The position numbers and the translations under genes were made by a program. From positions 548,261 to 612,260 of the forward strand of contig JAIXMN010000024.1 in assembly GCA_025716815.1 (NCBI GenBank): DNA of 64,000 nucleotides. The letters are read 5' to 3'. Of this stretch, positions 45,872-57,170 are shown one piece after another. The notes under the pieces were generated by a model. The model did no database searches. It was not told the origin of the DNA and was given only the letters and a program-made list of their open reading frames with translations. The stretch comes from Dichotomocladium elegans (lineage: Eukaryota; Mucoromycota; Mucoromycetes; Mucorales; Lichtheimiaceae). Numbering within the stretch: the first letter of the stretch is position 1; each line of letters begins with the position of its first letter.

Positions 45872-47195
45872 ATGTCCTCCTCTCCTTCCTGTTCTACATG
45901 TGGCTCAACCACCCATCGCCGATCAACTCATCGTGATTGCCCTGGAAACACTCGGCGCCAACGAGGTAATACAGCTGAACATTACAACTCTGAAATTTTT
46001 ACTGATTTTTCTGTAAAGAATATATTGGTTTGGACAACCCTCCATCTGCTCCTGCTCCTGCTACTGCTACTGCTACTGCTACTGCTACTGCTACTGCTAC
46101 TGCTACTGCTCCTGTTCCTGTTCCTGTTCCTGCTCCTGCTCCTGCTTCGGTTGCTCCTACTCATCCGCCATGTGCTCGATGTGGTTCTCCATCTCACCAG
46201 CGTTCAAGATACAGTGGCTGTCCATTCTATAACAACGATAATCCCCAGTATCGGATTGCACGAATGGAGTCTTTTGAGCCAGAACATATTTTTGGCCCAG
46301 ACATCTGCTACGTCCATGGCCCACAATATCGTCGACACATCTTTGGTCGCATGTCAGCCGAATGCCCATTTTGTCAGGCTAAAATGTGGATTGACGAGCG
46401 CCTCGCCCAGTCTTCTCGCTCCAACCCGCGTTTTGGACTGTGCTGCACGAGCGGAAGGATCCAGATCGCCCTGCCTCGCACCCCCTCACAAGAGATCATC
46501 GCACTCTTGGAAGGCACAGACGATGCCAGCAAAGAATTTCGCAAGTCCATTCGCGCATATAACAACGCCTTTTCTTTTGCTTCCATTGAGGACAATCATG
46601 ACCGACAATTGGCCAATGGATCGAATGGTGTTCCAAACTATCGCATCAACGGGACGATGTACCACCGTATGGGAACATTGCGAGCTGGCCCCGATCGCCA
46701 GCCTGCTTTTTCTCAAATATATCTTACCGATGCCGGCGATCAACTGTCAAGACGCACTTCATTCTTTTCAGACCTTAACAGGGATACAATCGAGCTTCTT
46801 CAGGCGGTCATGGTGCATGATAACCCTTATGCACAGACCTTCATGTCTGCTGCTCAGCGTTATCGAGATGAGCCATTTGGAATACTTCGTGCTACCATTC
46901 GTCCAGCACACCAGATGGGGAGGCGTTACGATCCACAGGCTACCCCTGAAGTTGCAGCCTTAGTCGTCGAGAGGACCACAGATGGAACAGTCGATACGCA
47001 TGCAATTGTTCTTGCTGATCGCGCAACAGGAGGACTCCACAGGATTAGTGCTCTCCACCCGGCATACATACCTCTCCACTACGTCCTCATGTATCGATTC
47101 GGGGATGAAGGATGGTATGCAGGAATGCAAAGTCTAACAGCTGAGGGCAGCCCTGTCAGCATCACTGTGCGTGAGTTTGCTGCTTTCATGCTCAT
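45872..47195 (+). pseudogene. Helitron Rep-helicase gene, 5' part only (interrupted by Ty3 copy 2)
   Basis: Exon 1 45872-45965, a 53-bp intron and exon 2 from 46019 give a continuous frame to 47195. A zinc motif CSTCGSTTHRRSTHRDCP in exon 1 is repeated in exon 2 as CARCGSPSHQRSRYSGCP, separated by an Ala-Thr and Pro-Val repeat tract. Then follows the Helitron N-terminal domain: CPFCQAKMWIDERL, FGLCCTSGRIQI, IRAYNNAFSFAS, GVPNYRINGTMYHRMG, QIYLTDAGDQ and NPYAQTF. Helitrons move by rolling-circle replication using a HUH Rep domain and a Pif1-like helicase, both of which should lie downstream. The frame enters the Ty3 LTR after FAAFML at 47196, and the remainder is not in the window. Confidence 0.85.
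46045..46150 (+). repeat. In-frame (GCTACT)n / (CCTGTT)n coding repeat
   Basis: Hexamer repeats encode (Ala-Thr)n then Pro-Val and Pro-Ala dipeptides between the second zinc motif and the upstream linker of the Helitron protein. In another frame the tract reads as poly-Leu, which is an artefact. Confidence 0.9.
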
Positions 47196-47498
47196 TGTGG
47201 TGGTTAGAGAGTTAGTTGCAGGTGTTTAAACCGTAGGGGCTAAAATCGAGTCTTTGAGACGGGATCCTCTTTATTGAATAAAAACAACTCTCTTTTTATA
47301 TGATTTCGGACCAGGGTGGTAGTGGTGATACAAGCGGTAGTCATCGAGCATGGTCCTCCAATCATTACCAGTTAGCGGGCTTCGTAACGTTGGAATGGGA
47401 GGACAGTCGAGACGTGCTGTAGAAGAGGTGGATAAGTCGATAACCCTGCTCAGTACTGTCTGTAGAAGCGCAGTGTTATGAACAGTAGGGCTATGACA
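47196..47498 (-). repeat. 3' LTR of Ty3 copy 2
   Basis: Matches the LTR at 3856-4158 over its whole 303 bp with the same TG...CA ends. The left flank (CTCAT) belongs to the Helitron frame. Confidence 0.92.
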
Positions 47499-47624
47499 TC
47501 ACCCCCCACCAGGCTGGATACAGCCGTGAGCTGTGTGTATGGTCCTGCGCTTGTAAGTTCAGTCTGGAAAAACCCTTTAAAAAAACCCAGTGGGAAAAAA
47601 TTGTGGAAGGGAAAAGACATCGGC

Positions 47625-50317
47625 TTAAGCGCGTGGTCGTAAGCGTTTGTAGATGGCCTTGGTGGCAGCACTCTCAGTCCGGCGTTTGGCGAGCGTGGCG
47701 TTGTGGCCCGCTGACTGATAGCTCAGACGTGTGGCAGAGGGAACAGGTGCTGTCCGTGCCTGAGCATTGCGCGGCTTGTTGACGATGGCCTTCTTGCTTC
47801 TACTGGATGAGTGTTCAGTCGGCGTACTCTGTTTTGAGGCTGAACGAGTCGTAGGAGTGGACGTTGGTGGTGCCAGAGCTGTCTGTCCCCTTAGTCCCTG
47901 TTGTATACGGGTGTTGGCTTTCGGGTTGCGACGCTGCCAGTATTCCGTGATTAGTTCTGTGCCTGTGAAGTTAGCCGCTGGTTCCCATGTGTCATCTTTT
48001 TCCGTGTATCCCTTCCAGCGTGTACGATAAACATAGTTGCCTGGAGTGCCATCATGATCAATGATTGCCTGCACTTCGTAGTGGTCCTGGCTGGATGGCA
48101 CTGGTTCTTGCGAGATCAGTTTGATGTGCGATGGCGGGATATTGAACAGAAGAAGCGCGCCTGTCGAGTCTGTCAGGACGTATGCCCCGCCCTTGTTGAC
48201 CCCATTAACAGTGAATGGTCCTTCATACCGCGGTTCCGTCTTGCTACCCCTGGTGACGTTGCGGATCATGACCTTGCTGCCAGCTGGATAAGGGTCAACT
48301 ATCCGGTGATTCGAATCAAAACGGGCTTTTTCAGCATCTCGGGTGGCTTTCATGCGCTGACGGATGGCTGGTATAACCACCGCTTCCATCTCGCTAAGTC
48401 GTTCACGCGCTGCCTCGTAGTCAACTGTAGGTTGTGCGCTATCCCCTGTAGTTGAGTCGGTGTAGTTAGTGAAGGCGTTGGGTGGACGAGCAAACATGAG
48501 CGAGAAAGGTCGTGAGCCATGTATGGCGGCGTGCTTAATGTTAAGTGCGAATTGCACGCTTGGGACGTGAATGTCCCATTCTGACTTTTTGCCTTGCAGC
48601 TGTTTGACGATTGCGTTCTTGGCAAGACCGACCCATTTCTCTGCTACGCCGTTGGCGCGTGGGTGATAAGGAGTGATAAGGCGGTGGTCGAGGCCAGAGA
48701 TATCTGCAAGCTGCGTGATGAGGTCGTTGACAAATTCTGTGCCATTATCACTGGTGAGCGTGCGCATGGGTCCATACTCCATCATATGTGCCCACAGTTG
48801 TCGTGCTATAGTAAGTGCAGACTTATCTGGAATTGCTCTCAGGACGCAGTAGCGTGTGAAAATGTCGACCATGACGAGTAAGTAGTTGTTACCACTGTCA
48901 GACGTAATGTTGAGCGTGCCAAGATCAATAGCCCAATGATCGCCTGGGTACTTAGCAGTGACATGACGCAATGGCTGGAAACCATGTTTGCCGACATTGA
49001 AGCGTTGACAGTCCGTGCATTGCGAGACAAGCTTCTGGGCGTCCTTGCATAGGTTAGCCCAGTGCAGCCCGTCACTGTGAATGGACTTGGTGATTGCGTC
49101 GGCACCGAAGTGACTGAGTAAATGCGCTTTCTGCAGCAATTCGGTACGTTCGTGCTCGGGAGGCGTCATGAAGTCGACGGGCTCAAAGTGTTGTGCGCGT
49201 GCGAGAATGGGCGCATGACCGTCGGTGTTGTTCTCATAGGAATGTGAAGAAGAAGAGGAGGAGGCTTCTCGTGTGGCTGAGCCTGCAGCGTTGGTGATAA
49301 GGTTCCGTGACGTGCTGCCTGAAACGTTGCTCTTTCCTTTACCCCCCACCAGACTTTTGTCCGCAGGAAAAAGACGGGAGAAGGCGTCAGGCAGAACGTT
49401 GTCCATACCTGGCAGATGCACTACCTCGAAATCGAAATCGTACAGGTCGTCAAGCCAACGAGCCATCATTGGATTGACTAGCGGTTGCGTGTGGAGATAT
49501 GTTAGTGCAGCGTGGTCAGTGTAAAGGGTAAAACGACGTCCCCAGAGCCAGTGTCGGAACTGTCGAAGTCCGTAAACGACTGCAAAGAGCTCGCGTTTAG
49601 TAACCGACCAGCGTTGCTGGCTGGGAGATAATGCCTTGGCCTTGAAACCGATGTAACGAATCTGATTGTTGATGACCTGATAGAGGCATACCCCCACCCC
49701 CACGTCACTTGCGTCTGTAGCTAGGCAGAAAGGGTGCTGCAAATTTGGATGACAGAGCACTGGAGCTTGCGTAAGCGCGAGTTTGATGTTATTGAATGCG
49801 CGCGTGTGCTCTTCTGTCCACAACTGCGAGAGATCCCCTGCGTTGCGCAAACTGTCCAGTGGCCACGTTGTCGTTGCAAATCGAGGTACATGGTCCCGGA
49901 GGAAGTTCACGGCACCGAGGAACCGTTGCATATCTTTGCCTGTAGCGGGCTGGGGCCAGGCCGCTATGTTGGCGACCTTTCGAGGATCCAAAGCAATGCC
50001 TGCTGCTGAGATACAGAATCCCAGAAGGTACACCTTGCGCTGTCCAAAGGCACACTTGTCACGGTTGAGGATGAGATTGGCTCGCGTGAGACGGCGGACA
50101 ACTTCCTGTACGTGAGGAACGTGTTCTTTGAAGCTGGCGCTATGGACACAAAGATCATCAATGAAGAGTGACACATAAGGAAGGTCGGAAAACAACCGTT
50201 CCATGACAGCTTGATACTTAAATGACAGCGAGCGAATGCCGAAGGGTGCACCCCGGAACACATACTGTATACCATTGACTTTGAATGCCGTTTTATGTTG
50301 GTGCTCTTCTGTGATGG
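47625..50317 (-). pseudogene. Pol fragment of Ty3 copy 2 (RT, RNase H, integrase, chromodomain)
   Basis: Open frame on the minus strand through the second half of RT (with the FIDD pair at about 50150-50160), RNase H (YTDHAALTYL), the integrase zinc finger and DDE core (TSDNGTEF, NGVAEKW), then a chromodomain (YRTRWKGYTEKDDTWEP) and a Ser/Thr/Arg-rich tail ending RLRPRA. Chromodomains direct integration into marked chromatin. The frame stays open upstream to 50483 into unrelated sequence with no proper start. Since the N-terminal half is missing, it is a fragment. Confidence 0.88.
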
Positions 50318-50629
50318 TGTCGCATAGGTGATTGCAAGAGCACCAATGAAGTGAATATCCATGGCAATGATGTAAAGAACTGGAACAACCGCAATACAGA
50401 AACACGACGCAGCCAAGGGAAACACGATCATACATAGCCACTAGATCCATATCCACAGTCTTTTCTCCTCTATTTTTTCCCACTGGGTTTTTTGAGGTTT
50501 TACCGACGTGAGGATGGTCTGGGATTCAGCTACAGGAACGAACGAAAAGTTTTTCTATGACTTGTCAAGTACCGCACCCCAACAACTCCTCTTATGGAAA
50601 TTTCCAGGACAATTGACCCATGTCAATCG
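50318..50629. other. Junction segment between Ty3 copies 2 and 3
   Basis: 312 bp with no homology to the missing RT. 50461-50510 is an inverted, imperfect (~45 bp) match to 47560-47605 in the 3' UTR of copy 2, sharing CCCACTGGGTTTTTT. It therefore probably contains a plus-oriented Ty3 3' UTR scrap, pointing to a rearrangement. Confidence 0.5.
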
Positions 50630-50993
50630 TGTCGTAGTCCTCCTGTTCATGACACTGCACTTGCACAGTCAGTAGTGAGCGGAACTGCTATTCATCCAAC
50701 AATTCCCGCAAGTACGTCTTGATGCCCTGACTTCTTCCATCTCACATCTATCCAATCGGTGATTTCCTCTTAATGAAGACGGAGGGAACAATCGCCCGGA
50801 ATATTAACTACAGATGGAGAGTAGCGGAGAAGCGGTGTCAACGGCTAACACTTGTTCCGGCAAAGCTAACATGGTCCATCCCAACGCATATAAAAAGAGA
50901 GTTGTTTTTATTCAATAAAGAGGATCCCGTCTCAAAGACTCGATTTTGACTCATTGGTTTCTACTTGCCACTAACTCTCTACACAACAACACA
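50630..50993 (+). repeat. 5' LTR of Ty3 copy 3
   Basis: 364 bp, TGTCGTAGTCC to CAACAACACA. Contains ATATAAAAAGAGAG followed by TTCAATAAAGAGG, the likely TATA and polyadenylation signals. Homologous over its length to the solo LTR at 10166-10525. Confidence 0.88.
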
Positions 50994-51033
50994 TTTTTTT
51001 TTCTTTGAATTCACCTACCTCTTTATTTTTACC

Positions 51034-54000
51034 ATGTCCGCCAACACCGTTAACAAGATCCAAGATGCCGAGCTTGACTCGCACACTGACGCATCCCTGG
51101 TGCAAGAAACGTCCGGCGTTGCCACGTCGATCCCTGCCCCTCAAGCGGCATCCATGGCCTGCAACCAGGACACCCTATGTGACCAAGCTATGGGGTCAGT
51201 ACAGGCCCTGCGTGGGGACCTAGCGCGGCTCATGCTGCAACGCACCGCTGCTGCCCGTAGCGGCAATTTCGAGGAACACGCCCAATTACGGGAGCAGATG
51301 CGACGTCTGGAACAGGAGATTACTGAGTTGGAGTCCGCTGCTCGATTGTTGGCCGACTTCATCGCCGCTCCGTCGCCTTCGCCCCTGGTGTCTGCCATCT
51401 CCGCTCCTACTGCCACGACTGTCCCGGGGGTGGACCGCATGTCCATGCCCTCCAACTGTCCGGTCTTCCAGTGGGAAGGCTTCGTTTGGCGCCCGACTGC
51501 GGTGGTGTACCCCACCGTACAAGATTGTCTGCGCGCCTTTGAGGATGTGGTGATCGCCGCTGGGCAAGTTCCCGACCATGTGTGGGGTCGCTACCTGCCT
51601 GTCCTGCTCTCACCAGAGCACCGATCTTGGTACGAAGAGCACCTACAGCCCCACACCCAAGAGCCATGGTCGTTCGCCCGCGCTGTCCTCCAGCAAGAAT
51701 TCTCGGTCGATCTGACTGAGCAACTGGCTGCTGCTGTCCACGCAGTCATGACGGCGTCTATGGTCCGGGGAGAAGCCGTCTCCGCCTGGAATGCCCGGTT
51801 CCAAATGTTGCGCAGAGAGGCCCGCATGCCCGACGACGCCATTGCGGCCAACCGATACCTGAACGGACTCCTGCCTGCCATTGCCGAAAGGGTGAACATT
51901 GCCCGCGCCAGCCTGCCTCCCTCGGCGAAACGTACGTCCCAACAGTTGGGACACATAGCGTTAACGTTGGAGCGCTCATTTTCCTCGGCTGGTTCTCAGT
52001 CTGCCCGCGCCACTGTTCCTCGGTCCTCCCCGCCGTCCGCTGCTCCACTGGGTCGATCCCTCATGGACTCCATCCACGCGCCCAAACGACGGGCGAGCAC
52101 CTCGGCCGGGTCATCCGCCATGTCGGTGGGAGGTGCTCCCACCAAGAAAAAATGTTTGATCCACGGAATGGGCCGCCACGACACGGACGAGTGCAAGGTG
52201 CGCCAGCGACTGGACGAGCACGAGGGCCGCCGCCCAAGAAGCACGCCCCCGTCACCGCAGCCATCGCCAAAAAGCAACAAGAGTCGCACTTGCTTCCGGT
52301 GTGGTGGTGCCTTTGTGCCAGGCCACAAGTGCACCACAAAGCACTTGGCGATTCGATCGCACGTGCACGCCAAGGGAAAGAACAAGAACCTGGTGCACGT
52401 TGGTTCACGAACCTACAGCAGCGACGCGACGAAGCTGGCGTCGCCGGAAAATAAGGTAAACGATGTGTCGTCTTCGGTCTCCTCCTCGTCCTCGTCTGTT
52501 TCGCGTTCGTCCTCGCGCACAACGCCTGTCATTCCCTTGCCAGCCGCCTCGCCCTCTGCGTCCCTCGCGGGTTCTGATGACGAACCCGAGGACGTAGAGA
52601 TGGCCGAGGTGTATAAGGCCTTACACGGTCCCTCCAGCGAGTGTAAGTACACGCTCTCACAGGACTTAACATTCGCAAACACACGCTCATACCATTTCCC
52701 AATCACATTAGAAGGCGAGCGCCTTTGGGCCCTCCTGGATACCGGTGCTACTGACAGTACTGTTTCCCCTTCTTTGTGCGCGCGTTTCGGTTGGTCGGTG
52801 ACACCGGCTGAGGGTGTCATACACCTGGCGTCGGCTGGTCTTAGCCTACCGCGTGTGGGATTTGTTAATAAAAAATTGGCTTTGAGCTGCAACCAACGGA
52901 CCATTCTCCATACTTTTGACGTGCTGGATTTACATGGCCAGGTTGACGTTTGCATTGGTACTGACATTATGAATCAGATTGGTATCCATTTAGTAGGTTT
53001 ACCCACGCATTGGGACGCATCAGCACTAGCCCGAGTACCAGAGTCCACTGGCGATGACGATTCGGTTCTGCCCAACAACTCTCCAGCTGGCTCGCCACGT
53101 GAACACCAGACGTTCATGGATGCCATCCAACCTTACCTCGAGGCCAATGCAGCAATCCCTATTGATTCCTTCTGTACGCTACCAGAGGCTGTTGTTCGAC
53201 TTGAAACCCCTCCTGGAGCTGTTGCCTACCGCGCACAATACAAGTTACCCGTTGCTCTTCAACCCTTATTACAGCAGCACGTCGACAAATGGCTCGCCGA
53301 CGGAGTAATCACACGCTTGACCACGATCAGTCATTGGAATATTCCGATCGTCTTCGCGCGAAAAAAGGACAACGAGGGCAACTATACAAAATATCGCCCT
53401 TGCCTGGATGTGCGTCAGCTCAACTTACTGCTCCCCGAGGATCGGTTCCCATTACCCCACTTGTCCGACATCTTTGAGCGCACGGCCGGATCGACAGTGT
53501 TCACGACATTAGATCTGACCAATGCTTTCCACCGATTTCCCATAGCGAAAGAGCACCAGCACAAAACAGCATTCAAAGTCAATGGCGTGCAGTATGCGTT
53601 CCGAGGCGCTCCCTTTGGTATCCGCTCTCTGTCATTTAAGTATCAAGCTGTCATGGAACGGCTCTTCGCTGACCTCCCATATGTGTCGCTCTTCATTGAC
53701 GATTTGTGTGTCCATAGTGCCAGCTTCGAAGAACACGTATCGCATGTCCAAGAAGTGGTCCGTCGCCTCACCGAGGTCAACCTCATTCTTAATCGGGACA
53801 AGTGCGCCTTCGGACAGCGCAAGGTTTACCTCTTGGGATTTTGTATCTCAGGCGAGGGTATTGCTTTGGATCCACGCAAAGTCGCCAACATCACAGCATG
53901 GCCACGACCAAGCACTGGTAAGGACATGCAACGGTTCCTCGGCGCCGTGAATTTTCTCCGTGACCATGTACCTCGGTTTTCCGCAACTACGTGGCCATTG

Positions 54001-55603
54001 GACAGTTTACGCAACGCAGGTGACCTCTCGCAATTATGGACGGAAGAACACACACGCGCCTTCAACAACGTGAAAATCGCACTCACACAGGCTCCAGTGC
54101 TCTGTCATCCTGATTTGCAACAACCCTTTTGTTTGGCCACAGACGCGAGTGACGTTGGTGTGGGGGTGTGTCTCTATCAGGTCATCAACAATCAGATTCG
54201 TTACATCGGTTTCAAGGCCAAGGCACTCTCTCCCAGCCAGCAGCGCTGGTCGGTTACTAAACGTGAACTTTTTGCAGTCATCTACGGGCTCCGACAGTTT
54301 CGACACTGGCTCTGGGGACGCCGTTTTACTCTTTACACTGACCACGCTGCACTAACGTATCTCCACACGCAACCGTTAGTCAACCCTATGATGGCTCGTT
54401 GGCTTGACGACCTGTATGACTTCGATTTCGAGGTAGTACATTTGCCTGGCATGGACAATGTTCTGCCTGACGCCTTCTCCCGTCTTTTTCCTGCGGACAA
54501 AAGCCTGGCGGGGGGTAAAGGAAAGAACAGCGTTTCAGACAGCACGTCACGAAATCTTATCACCAACACTGCAGGCTCAGCCACAAGAAAAGCCAGGGGT
54601 TCCTCCTCTTCTTCTTCACGTTCCTCTGAGAACAACACCGACGGTCATGCGCCCATTCTTGCACGCGCACAACACTTTGAACCCGTCGACTTTATGACGC
54701 CTCCCGAGAACGAACGTACCGAACTGCTGCAGAAAGCACACTTACTCGGTCACTTCGGGGCCGACGCAATCACCAAGTCCATTCACAGTGACGGCATTCA
54801 CTGGGCTAACCTGCGCAAAGACGCCCAGAACCTCGTCTCACAATGCACGGACTGTCAACGCTTTAACGTCGGCAAACATGGCTTTCAGCCACTGCGTCAT
54901 GTCACCGCTCACTACCCTGGCGATCATTGGGCCATCGATCTTGGTACGCTCAATATAACGTCTGACAGCGGAAATAACTATTTACTTGTTCTGGTCGACA
55001 TTTTCTCACGCTACTGCGTCCTGCGAGCAATTCCGGATAAGTCAGCTCTTAGTGTCGCCCGAGTACTCTGGTCACACATGATGGAATATGGACCAATGCG
55101 CACACTTACCAGTGACAATGGCACGGAATTTGTCAACGACCTCATCGCGCAGCTTACAAAGATATCGGGCCTTGACCACCGCTTGATTACACCTTATCAT
55201 CCACGCGCTAACGGCGTAGCAGAAAAATGGGTCGGTCTTGCCAAGAACGCGATCATCAAGCAGCTGCATGGAAAAAAGTCAGAATGGGATATCCATGTCC
55301 CCAGCGTGCAGTTCGCACTCAATATTAAGCACGCTGCGATACACGGTTCACGACCCTTCTCGCTTATGTTTGCTCGTCCACCTAACGCCTTCGCAAATTA
55401 CACAGACACGACTACAGGCAGCAGCGCCCCGCCTACAGTTGACTACGAAGCAGCACGGGAACGACTCAGCGAGATGGAATCGGTCGTCATACCAGCCATT
55501 CGTCAACGCATGAAAGCTACACGAGATGCTGAAAAAGCCCGCTTCGATTCGAATCACAGAATAATCGACCCTTATCCAATCGGCAGCAAAGTGATGATCC
55601 GTA
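51034..55603 (+). CDS. Gag-Pol polyprotein of Ty3 copy 3, first part
   Basis: Single fused frame of 1523 codons before the interruption. The start is the ATG at 51034, with an ACC before it; upstream in-frame codons belong to the LTR. Order: Gag (1-410) with a zinc knuckle starting at Cys420 (CFRCGGAFVPGHKC); protease with DTGATDST (Asp569); RT with FIDD (Asp889-890); RNase H with YTDH (Asp1103); integrase zinc finger ending CTDC (Cys1271); DDE triad Asp1302, Asp1361, Glu1397 (35 residues between the last two). All catalytic residues are present. Fusing Gag and Pol in one frame is usual for several fungal Ty3 lineages. Reading through runs into the transposon and stops at 55782. Confidence 0.93.
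55602..55603 (+). repeat. TA target-site duplication, left copy
   Basis: TA precedes the transposon end CAGGTCTTTTCAG and is repeated at 63619-63620. Removing one TA plus the transposon restores the CGT-AAC codons found in copy 2. Confidence 0.95.
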
Positions 55604-57092
55604 CAGGTCTTTTCAGAAGAAGTTTCCCATCTCGCACGCAAGGTGGTTGGTCTGGATCGGATGGTGGTTTTTTGGGGATGGGTCAGTGGGAGGCGGAGCG
55701 AGCCAAGGTGGGGGGGAAAATTTTTTGGGTGGGGGGAAAGGTTATGTCATGTGGTGGGCAAAATTTTTTGGGTGGTGGGTGAAGGCAGGGGGGCTGGAGA
55801 AAAATGGCAGGCAAAAAATTTTTCTCGTTTGACTCGGTGGTGGTCAAACGCAACTTTGACGGTTGGTCGCCTCAGCAATGGTGGTTGCCAGAGAAAATTT
55901 TGGTGGAGGATAAAAGGGGCTGAAGTGGGGATTTAAGGGTCAGACGCTCGTTGATCTTTTCTTGTACTCAGTGCTTGGAGAAGCTCCGTTGTGCAGCACC
56001 CCCGCAATAGTCGTTGGTGGTACTGAGGTAGTGGCGGTTAAGGAATGGAAGTGGTTTAATGCGACTGTATGACGGACCGTGCTGTATCTCCGCCGCCACA
56101 AACACGACAGATGCTCCTTCCTCAGAAAAGGGATAAAGTTCCTGTGTAAAAGGCAAGCGAAGAAGCACCCTTTTTTCGGAGAAGGTCCGTTGGAGTGTGA
56201 CAAAAGAAAACGTAAAAAGAAGAACGAGAGCGTTTGTTATGAAACATGGTGAGGCGTATTCCCCAGCCGAATTTTTATTCAAGAGAAAAGAGGAGACGAG
56301 AAGACAAAGAAGTTGATAGTTTGCAAGGAAAGAAACTATGTCCTTGAAAGCGGACGTGGGAAAGAAAGCGGCTCACGAAAAAAGATAGTGGGAAAAAACA
56401 CTCCACCATCATCTGGGGTCGGCAAAAGAGAGATTGCATTTCTTCTCAGTTGACAATTATTCCTACAGCGCTCCAACACAAGATTCAAACGCCCGCAACG
56501 CCACAGTTCTTCATGCCAACAGCGACATCAAATTTGTACTGCGAAACTCGGGATTGAATCAAGCACCGGCGCAAATGCCTGCGTGAGAATATCCTTCTGC
56601 AATTGGTCAGCCATTGGAGAATTGCCAAGCTTGATTTGGTCGTGTCGAAAAAAGTAGCTATGATCAGGCTAGGTGAGAGAATGAGGCTTACAGATTTATA
56701 TTGGAGGCAAGGGGCGATAGGTAGCAAGGCAAAGGGGAGATCACGAAAAAATAAAAGGCTGAGAAGAATATAAATGAAACGAATGGATCGCATACTAAAA
56801 ATTGGCAGAATCTTCATGCGGGAAGGCAGTCTGGGAAGGGGTTATAGTTTTGCAGTTCTGAGGTGCGTTCGTCGTTGTTTGGCTTGTTTACTTTTCCTTG
56901 AAAAAAAAAAAAAAACTCCCGCGAATCCTCGAACGCACCGTATTCCGCTTTTTTTTTCTCGCTACGAAGCTCAGTCATCACGAAACGATTATCGTTCATT
57001 TTTGTCATTAACCTGAAGCAACAGCCTCAGAACTGTTCAACCACAGTGATGCGATCCTGATCTACATGCTTTCGTTACTCAATTTGCAGTCA
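55604..57092 (+). repeat. Left terminal inverted repeat (1489 bp)
   Basis: Reverse complement of 62130-63618; peptides read from both copies are the same over several hundred residues in every frame. The outer 330 bp are G-rich and carry AAAATTTTTTGGGTGG twice (55717-55732 and 55760-55775). The inner part is A/T-rich with homopolymers (56900-56915). The match ends at GCAGTCA. Short frames inside are not taken as genes. Confidence 0.95.
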
Positions 57093-57170
57093 AACCTTTC
57101 TGGAAGTCGCGTCATTTACACACGGTTAAGAGCTCGATGGGACTATGAAAGTAAGAAAAGCGGTGTCGTT

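Larger units (their letters stand above)
47196..50317 (-). mobile_element. Ty3 LTR retrotransposon copy 2, 5'-truncated
   Basis: Minus-strand element inserted in the Helitron frame. From its 3' end: LTR 47196-47498 (303 bp, matching the copy 1 LTR), a polypurine tract GGTGGGGGGTGA directly inside it, a 3' UTR, then Pol from the stop at 47625 back to the RT domain. At 50317/50318 homology to copies 1 and 3 ends abruptly inside RT. The rest of RT, protease, Gag and the 5' LTR are missing. Confidence 0.9.

Noticed and set aside
45872..46963. Open frame with a long poly-Leu tract
   Set aside because: After the intron at 45966 this is the wrong frame through the GCTACT repeat; the Ala-Thr frame leads into the Helitron domain.
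50318..50483. N-terminal extension of the Ty3 copy 2 frame
   Set aside because: It runs into sequence unrelated to RT with no proper ATG at its start, so it is an accidental fusion and not the real beginning of a gene.
55643..56817. Short open frames inside the transposon's terminal repeats
   Set aside because: They exist in both TIRs only because the repeats are the same sequence; composition is G/W-rich or hydrophobic low complexity and starts are poor.
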